From contig NZ_CP063196.1 in the NCBI RefSeq assembly GCF_003574835.2, forward strand, positions 806,001 to 870,000: 64,000 nucleotides of DNA. The letters run 5' to 3'. This document shows, one piece after another, positions 49,803 through 56,656 of the stretch (the first letter of the stretch is position 1; each line of letters opens with the position of its first letter). This DNA comes from Thermobifida halotolerans. Lineage in GTDB: Bacteria > Actinomycetota > Actinomycetes > Streptosporangiales > Streptosporangiaceae. The notes under the pieces were generated by a model. It did no database searches. It was not told the DNA's origin and saw only the letters and a list, made by a program, of their open reading frames with translations. The translations under genes and the position numbers were made by a program.

Positions 49803-51317
49803 ATGGCAGACGTCGTCAGCATCGACCCGCGCACCGGCACGCCGGTGGAGACCGTCGCCCGGACCACCGGCGACGCCGAGGTGGACGCCCTGTGCCGGGC
49901 CGCGGCCCAGGCCGCCCCGGGCCTCGCCGCCGCCTCCCGCTTCGAACGGGCCGCGCTGCTGCGCGCCGCGGCCCGCGCCCTGGAGGCCGAGCGCGCCGCC
50001 GTCGTCGCGCTGGCCGACCGCGAGACCGCGCTGGGCGAGACCCGCCTCAACGGAGAACTCACCCGCACCTGCTTCCAGTTCGAGCAGTTCGCCCTGATGC
50101 TGGAGGAGGGCTCCTACCTGGAGGCCGTCATCGACCACGCGGGCGACACCCCCATGGGCCCCCGCCCCGACCTGCGGCGCATGCTCGTCCCGCTCGGCCC
50201 GGTCGCGGTCTTCGGCTCCAGCAACTTCCCGCTCGCCTTCTCCGTCCCCGGCGGCGACACCGCCTCGGCCCTGGCCGCCGGATGCCCGGTCGTGGTCAAG
50301 GCGCACTCCTCGCACCCGGCCACCTCGAAGCTGTGCCACGCCGTCATGGCCCGCGCCCTGGAGGAGGCCGGAGCGCCCGAGGGCGTGCTCGGCATCGTCT
50401 ACGGCCAGCAGGCCGGGGCCGCGCTCGTGCGCCACCCCGCGATCCAGGCCGTCGGCTTCACCGGGTCGGTCGGCGGCGGGCGGACGCTGTTCGACATCGC
50501 CTCCTCGCGCCCCGACCCCATCCCCTTCTACGGAGAACTCGGCAGCGTCAACCCGCTCGTGGTGACCCCCGCCGCCGCGGCGGCCCGCGCCGAGGAGGTC
50601 GCCGAGGGAGTGGTGGGCTCCTTCACCCTGGGCGCGGGGCAGTTCTGCACCAAGCCGGGCCTGGTCTTCGTGCCCGACGACGAGGCCGGGAAGCGGCTGG
50701 GGGAGGACATCGCCGCGGCCGTGGCCGAACGCGGACCCGCCGTGCTGCTCAACGAGGGCATCCAGCGCAGCTACCTGGAACGCTGGGAGCAGGCCGCCGA
50801 CGACCAGGCGGTGCGGCGCCGCGCCGAGGGCGCCCCGGCCGCCCCCGAGGGGTGGAGCGTTCCGGTGCGGCTGCTGGCCACCAGCGCGGACGCGTTCACC
50901 GCCGAGGCCGCCGAGGAGTGCTTCGGTCCGCTGGCGGTCCTGGTGACCTACCGCGACGCCGACGACCTCGCCCGCGCCCTGGCGAAGGTGCCCAACTCCC
51001 TGGCGGCCACCCTCATCGCCGAGGACGACGAGGAGTTCGCCGACGCGGTGGCGCCGCTGCTGCGCGCCAAGGCCGGACGCCTGGTCTACAACGGCTACCC
51101 CACGGGTGTGGCCGTGGCCTGGGGCATGACGCACGGCGGGGCGTGGCCCTCGACCACCAACGCGCTGCACACCTCGGTGGGCATGACCGCGGCACGCCGC
51201 TTCCTCAAGCCGGTGACCTGGCAGAACACCCCGCAGCGGCTGCTGCCCGACGAACTGCGCGACCACCCGGAGCACCCGCTGCCCCGCAGGGTGGACGGCC
51301 GCCCGGAGCTTCCGTAG
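49803..51317 (+). CDS. 2-oxoglutarate semialdehyde dehydrogenase-type aldehyde dehydrogenase
   Basis: The 504-residue NAD(P)-dependent enzyme matches the ketoglutarate semialdehyde dehydrogenase/VhFALDH branch. It has LVPLGPVAVFGSSNFPLAFS, VVVKAHSSHPATS, GFTGSVGGGRTLFDIA, the glutamate in FYGELGSVNPLVV and the catalytic cysteine in LGAGQFCTKPGLVF. It would convert 2-oxoglutarate semialdehyde, the expected product of the KdgD-like enzyme (and of the DapA-family enzyme at 26.6 kb), into 2-oxoglutarate. ATG 49803 is used, with AGAGGA some distance upstream; GTG 49791 is an alternative. It is transcribed away from the LacI operator. Confidence 0.88.
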   Translation: MADVVSIDPRTGTPVETVARTTGDAEVDALCRAAAQAAPGLAAASRFERAALLRAAARALEAERAAVVALADRETALGETRLNGELTRTCFQFEQFALMLEEGSYLEAVIDHAGDTPMGPRPDLRRMLVPLGPVAVFGSSNFPLAFSVPGGDTASALAAGCPVVVKAHSSHPATSKLCHAVMARALEEAGAPEGVLGIVYGQQAGAALVRHPAIQAVGFTGSVGGGRTLFDIASSRPDPIPFYGELGSVNPLVVTPAAAAARAEEVAEGVVGSFTLGAGQFCTKPGLVFVPDDEAGKRLGEDIAAAVAERGPAVLLNEGIQRSYLERWEQAADDQAVRRRAEGAPAAPEGWSVPVRLLATSADAFTAEAAEECFGPLAVLVTYRDADDLARALAKVPNSLAATLIAEDDEEFADAVAPLLRAKAGRLVYNGYPTGVAVAWGMTHGGAWPSTTNALHTSVGMTAARRFLKPVTWQNTPQRLLPDELRDHPEHPLPRRVDGRPELP

Positions 51318-51464
51318 CGACCGCCTCGGCCCGGGGCGTCGACCCCGCGGGGGTGGAGGCGGCCCCGCCCCCGCGGGCCGGGGCCGCCCGGAACCTCCTC
51401 CCGGGACCGGGCCGCCCCGGAGACGCTTCCTCCTCCGCGTCCCGGCACGGCCTCACCCCTGTAC

Positions 51465-51519
51465 GGCCCGCGGTCCCCGCCGGTTCCCCAGGGGGAGGAA
51501 CCGGCGGGGACCGCGGGCC
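51465..51519. terminator. strong bidirectional terminator hairpin
   Basis: Two perfectly complementary 23-base arms (51465-51487 and 51497-51519) flank a nine-base loop. It separates the convergent aldehyde dehydrogenase (plus) and oxidoreductase (minus) genes; the minus-strand stop is 11 bases away. Confidence 0.85.
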
Positions 51520-51529
51520 GGCCGCGCTC

Positions 51530-52870
51530 TCAGCCGCGCAGCAGTCGGTCCACGACCACCGGCGCTCCCGACTCCATCGATGCGTTGGCGGCCAGGCCGG
51601 TCAGCAGCGCGTAGGCGCCGTCGTTGTGGTCGGGGCGGATACCGTCGTCGCCGCCGCCGAACAGCGAGTCGAGCATGCGGACGTCGCCGCCGCCGTGCGA
51701 ACCCTCGCCCACCGCGACGGGGATGTCCTCGGGCGGCGCCCAGTGGCGGCGCAGCCGCAGTTCGGCGGTGGTGCTCTCCTTCGGGGCGGGCATGCCGCGC
51801 ACCGGGGTCGTCTCGTCTTTGCCGGGGGAGGTGTAGGGGAACTCGGTGACGTCGAGTTCCAGGCGGCCCCGGCTGCCGGTGATCGCGATCCGGTAGCCCT
51901 CCCACGGCGCGTAGGCCACCAGGTGGTAGGTGAGCTTGGCGCCCGACGCGTAGCGCACCATCACCGACATGTCGTCCTCGATGGTGATGCCGGAACCGAA
52001 GACGTTCAGGTCGCGCCGGTAGCCGTCCTCGTGCTCGGCGTCCAGGTACAGCCGGGTCAGGTCCGGGCTGTCGCTCATGTGCAGCGCGAACGGGTCGTTC
52101 TCGGCCGCGGGGTTGCCGTGGCCGCGCTCGTAGTCGGCGGCCAGGCCGTGGCGGCGGCCGCCCTCGTCGCCGTAGAAGAACAGGTCGCCCCAGGCGAAGA
52201 CCTCGGTGGGGCGCGAGCCGATCCACCAGTTGACCAGGTCGAAGTGGTGGCTGGCCTTGTGCACCAGCAGGCCGCCGGAGTTGCGCTTGTCGCGGTGCCA
52301 GCGGCGGAAGTAGTCCGCGCCGTGGCGCAGGTCGAGCAGCCACTCGAAGTGCACCGATCCGATCTCCCCGATGACGCCCGAGCGCAGCAGGTCGCGCAGC
52401 TGGCCGTGGACGGGGTTGTACCGGTAGTTGAAGCCGACGGTGACCCGGCCGCCGGTGCGCTCCTGGGCGGCGTGGATGCGGCGGCAGCCCTCCAGGTCGG
52501 CGGTCATCGGCTTCTCGGTGATGACGTCGCGGCCCGCCTCCAGGGCGGCCACGATGTAGTCGGCGTGCAGCCGGTCGACGGTGCACACGATGACCTCGTC
52601 GACCGCCTCGGCGTCGAGCATCCGGACGAAGTCGTCGGGGGAGTAGGTGGGCACGGGATCGTGCCCGGCGTCGGTGACGATCCCGTTGTGGACGGCCATG
52701 CGGGTGCGGTTGGTGTCGCACAGGGCGACCAGGCGGCCCCGGTCGGCGTGCGTGGTGACCAGGGCACGGGTGTACATCCGGGCACGCGATCCGGTGCCCA
52801 CGATCGCGTAGCGGCGTGGAGTGGCGGGGTCCGGTGCTGGGTGTGGAGTACGCTCATTCACACTCAGCAT
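51530..52870 (-). CDS. Gfo/Idh/MocA-family oxidoreductase (long form)
   Basis: The 446-residue protein starts its Rossmann fold at RRYAIVGTGSRARMYTRAL, has the EKPM motif (RDVITEKPMTADLEGCRRI), then GFNYRYNPVHGQLRDLL, RRWHRDKRNSGGLLVHKASH (catalytic region) and a long second domain with an extra 60-residue insert. It is longer than the two other family members here. The first ATG (52870) lies inside a LacI operator; in-frame GTG 52861 is an alternative. It is divergent from the sugar ABC transporter and likely acts on the imported sugar. Confidence 0.86.
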   Translation of the reverse strand: MLSVNERTPHPAPDPATPRRYAIVGTGSRARMYTRALVTTHADRGRLVALCDTNRTRMAVHNGIVTDAGHDPVPTYSPDDFVRMLDAEAVDEVIVCTVDRLHADYIVAALEAGRDVITEKPMTADLEGCRRIHAAQERTGGRVTVGFNYRYNPVHGQLRDLLRSGVIGEIGSVHFEWLLDLRHGADYFRRWHRDKRNSGGLLVHKASHHFDLVNWWIGSRPTEVFAWGDLFFYGDEGGRRHGLAADYERGHGNPAAENDPFALHMSDSPDLTRLYLDAEHEDGYRRDLNVFGSGITIEDDMSVMVRYASGAKLTYHLVAYAPWEGYRIAITGSRGRLELDVTEFPYTSPGKDETTPVRGMPAPKESTTAELRLRRHWAPPEDIPVAVGEGSHGGGDVRMLDSLFGGGDDGIRPDHNDGAYALLTGLAANASMESGAPVVVDRLLRG

Positions 52871-52885
52871 GGTAAACGCTTTCCA
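52870..52885. promoter_or_regulatory. LacI-type operator overlapping the oxidoreductase start
   Basis: TGGTAAACGCTTTCCA matches the other sites, with outer TGG/CCA and AACGCTT core. Its first base on the plus strand is also the first base of the minus-strand ATG start codon, so a bound repressor would cover the translation start and the promoter. Confidence 0.75.
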
Positions 52886-53138
52886 AAGTTCTGTGCAGGG
52901 GTGGTCTCCGAGAACGCTCGGACACGGGCCCTCCGGACGGGGGTGCCGCTCGCGGTCGGGGGCCCGACCTTCCTGGTCAGGGATACCGCTTACCCCGCCT
53001 GTGGCCGCCCCTTCCCTCCGCGGCCCCGGGGTCTCCCGGCGGGGGCCGACGGTTCGGTCGGTTTCTCCTTTTAAGTCCTGATCAGGGCTTTTGCGGGGAA
53101 GGACGGGACTTGGAGGGGATTTTCTGCCCGTGAAGTCG

Positions 53139-53167
53139 TTGACACCCCTGGAACCCGGTGCTAGAAA
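53139..53167 (+). promoter_or_regulatory. sigma-70 promoter of the sugar ABC transporter
   Basis: TTGACA (53139-53144) and TAGAAA (53162-53167) are separated by 17 bases, the best promoter match in the window. Transcription would start near 53174, 11 bases before the LacI operator. Confidence 0.7.
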
Positions 53168-53184
53168 CTGAACACCATACCTTA

Positions 53185-53200
53185 TGGATAGCGCTTACCA
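53185..53200. promoter_or_regulatory. LacI-type operator just downstream of the transporter promoter
   Basis: TGGATAGCGCTTACCA is an interrupted palindrome with AGCGCT core and TGG/CCA ends. Its position at about +12 to +27 would let a repressor block RNA polymerase escape. Confidence 0.75.
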
Positions 53201-53353
53201 AGCTTTCTGTCGCACGTTCCCAGAGTGGTCTTCTGCACTTTTCCACCAGAGCCCTCCCAGCCAAGCAGATTGGCGGTCCCACGTCATGAACTCAGACCTG
53301 GTCACCGGACCCGTCGCCGTGCCGGGGGCGGGTCGGGAGGACGGTGAGGCGAC

Positions 53354-54322
53354 ATGAGCGCGCTCCTGCAGCGACGCCGAACCGCCCCTCCGCCCTCCGC
53401 TTCCACGCTCCCGGCCGCGACGCCGAAGCCGAAGCGTTCTCCCAACCGCAGACGCCGGGAGACGCTCGCCGCCTACGGCTTCCTGCTGCCCTGGTTCGTC
53501 GGTCTGGTCTGCATCACCATCGGTCCGATCCTGGCCTCGCTGTACTTCTCCTTCACCGACTACAGCCTCATCGGCGACCCGCACTGGGTTGGCCTGGAGA
53601 ACTACCAGCGGATGCTCACCGACGACCGCCTGCACACCTCGCTGGGCGTCACCTTCGTCTACGTCTTCGTCTCGGTGCCGCTCCAGTTGGCCCTGGCGCT
53701 GGCCCTGGCGATGGTCCTGGACCGGGGAGTGCGCGGCCTGCCGATCTACCGCTCGGTGTACTACCTGCCCTCCCTGCTGGGCGGCAGCGTCGCCATCGCG
53801 ATCCTGTGGCGGCAGATCTTCGGCGCCAACGGCCTGATCAACCAGGTGCTCGCCGTCTTCGGCATCCAGGGCGAGGGCTGGGTCTCCCACCCCGACTACG
53901 CGCTGGGCACCCTGATCGTGCTGAACGTGTGGACGTTCGGCGCCCCGATGGTGATCTTCCTGGCCGGACTGCGGCAGGTCCCCGCGATGTACTACGAGGC
54001 CGCGGCCGTGGACGGCGCCGGCCCGGTGCGCCGGTTCTTCACGATCACGGTCCCCCTGCTGACGCCGATCATCTTCTTCAACCTGGTGCTGCAGATGATC
54101 AACGCCTTCCAGACCTTCACCCAGGCGTTCATCGTCAGCGGCGGCACCGGAGGACCGAGCGACTCCACGCTCTTCTACACGCTCTACCTGTACCAGAAGG
54201 GCTTCGGCGCCTTCGACATGGGCTACGCCTCGGCGATGGCCTGGCTGCTGCTGATGATCATCGGTGGGTTCACCGCGGTGAACTTCCTCGCCTCCAAGTA
54301 CTGGGTCTTCTATGGTGACTAA
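53354..54322 (+). CDS. CUT1 sugar ABC transporter permease (MalF-like)
   Basis: The 322-residue inner-membrane protein has a basic N-terminus and about six helices, with LAAYGFLLPWFVGLVCITIG at the start, YRSVYYLPSLLGGSVAIAI and the EAA loop AMYYEAAAVDGAGPVRRFF that contacts the ATPase. This is the CUT1 (oligosaccharide) type. It is the first gene of a three-gene transporter operon and overlaps the next permease gene by 11 bases. No ATPase gene is present, so a shared MsiK-type ATPase elsewhere is likely. Confidence 0.92.
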   Translation: MSALLQRRRTAPPPSASTLPAATPKPKRSPNRRRRETLAAYGFLLPWFVGLVCITIGPILASLYFSFTDYSLIGDPHWVGLENYQRMLTDDRLHTSLGVTFVYVFVSVPLQLALALALAMVLDRGVRGLPIYRSVYYLPSLLGGSVAIAILWRQIFGANGLINQVLAVFGIQGEGWVSHPDYALGTLIVLNVWTFGAPMVIFLAGLRQVPAMYYEAAAVDGAGPVRRFFTITVPLLTPIIFFNLVLQMINAFQTFTQAFIVSGGTGGPSDSTLFYTLYLYQKGFGAFDMGYASAMAWLLLMIIGGFTAVNFLASKYWVFYGD

Positions 54323-55190
54323 GACTTCCGCACCCGCCAGCGAGCGGAGGGGCACGCGCGCCGAGCACGTCCGCCGCCTGCTCATCCACACCGGGCTGAT
54401 CGTCTTCGGGCTGATCATGCTCTACCCGCTGCTGTGGATGCTCTCCAGCTCCTTCAAACCGACCGAGGAGATCTTCCGAGACCCCAGCCTGCTGCCCGGA
54501 AGCAGCGTCATGCCGGGCAACTACACCGAGGGCTGGACCGCGCTCCAGCACCCCTTCCACCACTACCTGCTCAACTCCGCGGTCGTGGTCGCCGGGGCCA
54601 TCGTCGGCAACCTCATCGGATGCTCGATGGCGGCCTACGCCTTCGCCCGGCTGGAGTTCTTCGGCAAGAAGCTGTTCTTCGCCGTCATGCTGATGACGAT
54701 CATGCTCCCCATCCACGTCGTGATCGTCCCGCAGTACATCCTGTTCGCCAACCTGGGGTGGATCAACACCTTCTACCCGCTGATCGTCCCCAAGCTGCTG
54801 GCCACCGACGGCTTCTTCGTCTTCCTCATGGTGCAGTTCATCCGCGGACTGCCCAAGGACCTCGACGAGGCGGCGCGCATCGACGGCTGCGGACACGTGC
54901 GGATCTTCCTCCGGGTGATCCTGCCGCTGTCGATGCCGGCCCTGGCCACCACGGCGATCTTCACCTTCATCTGGACCTGGAACGACTTCTTCAGCCAGCT
55001 GATCTTCCTCACCGACCCGAACATGTACACCGTCCCCGTGGCGCTGCGCACGTTCGTGGACTCCACCAGCCAGACCTCCTGGGGCCCCCTGTTCGCGATG
55101 TCGATCGTCGCTCTCGGCCCGGTCTTCGGATTCTTCCTCGCCGGTCAGCGATACCTCGTCAAGGGCATCGCCACCACCGGAATCAAATAG
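54312..55190 (+). CDS. CUT1 sugar ABC transporter permease (MalG-like)
   Basis: The 292-residue inner-membrane protein has about six helices. Typical segments are IVFGLIMLYPLLWMLSSSFK, SVVVAGAIVG-type helix 2, and the EAA loop GLPKDLDEAARIDGCGHVRI with FLRVILPLSMPALATTAIF. It forms the channel with the MalF-like protein. ATG 54312 lies inside the end of the previous gene. It is followed after 16 bases by the binding-protein gene, an order (permease, permease, binding protein) that is the reverse of most actinobacterial CUT1 operons. Confidence 0.92.
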   Translation: MVTKTSAPASERRGTRAEHVRRLLIHTGLIVFGLIMLYPLLWMLSSSFKPTEEIFRDPSLLPGSSVMPGNYTEGWTALQHPFHHYLLNSAVVVAGAIVGNLIGCSMAAYAFARLEFFGKKLFFAVMLMTIMLPIHVVIVPQYILFANLGWINTFYPLIVPKLLATDGFFVFLMVQFIRGLPKDLDEAARIDGCGHVRIFLRVILPLSMPALATTAIFTFIWTWNDFFSQLIFLTDPNMYTVPVALRTFVDSTSQTSWGPLFAMSIVALGPVFGFFLAGQRYLVKGIATTGIK

Positions 55191-55206
55191 TGAAGGGAAC
55201 ACAAAG

Positions 55207-56532
55207 ATGAGAGCAGACTCCCGCAGCGGACGACCCCCGGTCCGCAGCCGATCCCGCGCACTCTCCCTGACCGCGGGACTGGCCGCGGTGGTCATGGCCG
55301 TGACCGCCTGCGGCGGCGGCGGTGACAACGCCGACGGGGTCGTGGAACTGCGGTTCTCCTGGTGGGGCTCTGACGAGCGCCACACGATGACCCAGGAGGT
55401 CATCGACCTCTTCGAGCAGCAGAACCCCGGTATCAGGATCGTCGGCGAGTACACCGACTGGGCCTCCTACTGGGACAAGCTGGCCACCACCACCGCTGCG
55501 GGGGACGCTCCCGACATCATCACCCAGGAGGAACGCTACCTGCGCGAGTACGGGGAGCGCGGCGCGCTCGCCGACCTCTCCGAGCTCGGCGGACTGGACC
55601 TCTCCCAGATCGACCCGCTGGTCGCCGACAGCGGTGACCTCGACGGCGCCACCTACGGCGTGGCCACCGGCGTCAACGCCTACGCCATCCTCGCCGACCC
55701 GCAGGCGTTCGCCGACGCGGGCGTGGAGATGCCCGACGACGACACCTGGACCTGGGACGACTACGTCGACATCGCCGCCGAGATCAGCGAGAAGAGCGAC
55801 GGGGAGATCGTCGGCACCCAGTCCATGGGCTACAACGAGAGCGGCTTTGCGATCTTCGCCCGCCAGCGCGGCGAGTCCCTCTACAACGAGGACGGCAGCC
55901 TGGGCTTCTCCAAGGAGACCCTGGAGGCGTGGTTCCAGTACACGCTGGACCTCATGGAGAGCGGAGGCCAGCCGGGCGCCTCGGAGAGCGTGGAGATCGA
56001 GGCGGGCGGCCCCGACCAGTCGGTGCTGTCCACCAACACCGGCGCCATGGCGCACTTCTGGACCAACCAGCTCGGCGCGATCAGCTCCGCGTCGGGGCGG
56101 GACATCCAACTGCTGCGCTACCCCGGTGAGACCGAGCACGACCGCACCGGCATGTACTTCAAGCCGGCGATGTTCTACTCCGTCTCCGCCGACACCGAGC
56201 ACCCGGAGGAGGCCGCCAAGTTCGTCGACTTCCTGCTCAACAGCGAGGAGGCCGCCGCGATCCTGCTGGCCGACCGCGGGCTGCCCGCCAACGTCAGCGT
56301 CCGGGAGTCCATCGTGGACTCCCTGCCCGAGGCCGACGCGCGCAGCGCGGAGTTCCTCTCCGAGATCGAGGACACCATCGTCGACGGCAACCCGCCGCCG
56401 CCCATCGGCGCGGGCCAGGTCGTCGACATCATCAAGCGCATCAACGACGACCTGATGTTCGGTGAGATCACCCCGTCGGAGGCCGCCGACCGCTTCATCG
56501 AGGAGGTCGAGGCCGCCACCGGATCCGCCTGA
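55207..56532 (+). CDS. extracellular sugar-binding lipoprotein (SBP family 1)
   Basis: The 441-residue lipoprotein begins with an arginine-rich start and a hydrophobic segment ending in lipobox VTAC (C35 lipidated), then a glycine linker. The mature domain has LRFSWWGSDERHTMTQEVID, DLFEQQNPGIRIVGEYTDWA, SYWDKLATTTAAGDAPDIIT and an aromatic-rich ligand cleft. It delivers an oligosaccharide or polyol to the two permeases. ATG 55207 follows GAAGGGAAC. It ends just before a strong hairpin terminator. Confidence 0.92.
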   Translation: MRADSRSGRPPVRSRSRALSLTAGLAAVVMAVTACGGGGDNADGVVELRFSWWGSDERHTMTQEVIDLFEQQNPGIRIVGEYTDWASYWDKLATTTAAGDAPDIITQEERYLREYGERGALADLSELGGLDLSQIDPLVADSGDLDGATYGVATGVNAYAILADPQAFADAGVEMPDDDTWTWDDYVDIAAEISEKSDGEIVGTQSMGYNESGFAIFARQRGESLYNEDGSLGFSKETLEAWFQYTLDLMESGGQPGASESVEIEAGGPDQSVLSTNTGAMAHFWTNQLGAISSASGRDIQLLRYPGETEHDRTGMYFKPAMFYSVSADTEHPEEAAKFVDFLLNSEEAAAILLADRGLPANVSVRESIVDSLPEADARSAEFLSEIEDTIVDGNPPPPIGAGQVVDIIKRINDDLMFGEITPSEAADRFIEEVEAATGSA

Positions 56533-56563
56533 TCCCCCTCTTCGTCCTTCCTCCCTCTCCCAG

Positions 56564-56607
56564 AACGGGCCCGCCGCGTCCTTCCCCTCCCACGCGGCGG
56601 GCCCGTT
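56564..56607. terminator. hairpin terminator after the sugar transporter operon
   Basis: AACGGGCCCGCCGCGT (56564-56579) pairs perfectly with ACGCGGCGGGCCCGTT (56592-56607) around a 12-base pyrimidine loop, between convergent genes. Confidence 0.8.
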
Positions 56608-56656
56608 CCCTGTTCCCGCCGGTCGCGTCGCGTTCCTCGGCGCGACCGGCGCGGGA

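Larger units (their letters stand above)
52886..53353. other. divergent regulatory region of oxidoreductase and sugar transporter
   Basis: This 468-base region has no gene. It carries a sigma-70-like promoter at 53139-53167, a LacI site at 53185-53200 and about 150 bases of transporter leader. The region 52900-53130 shows nothing further that I can name apart from A+T-richer bases around 53075-53130. Confidence 0.55.

Noticed and set aside
49151-53074. Open frame of 1307 codons on the plus strand
   Set aside because: It runs antisense and out of frame through three well-supported genes with clear domains. Its composition is arginine/proline/glycine-rich noise typical of high-GC shadow frames.
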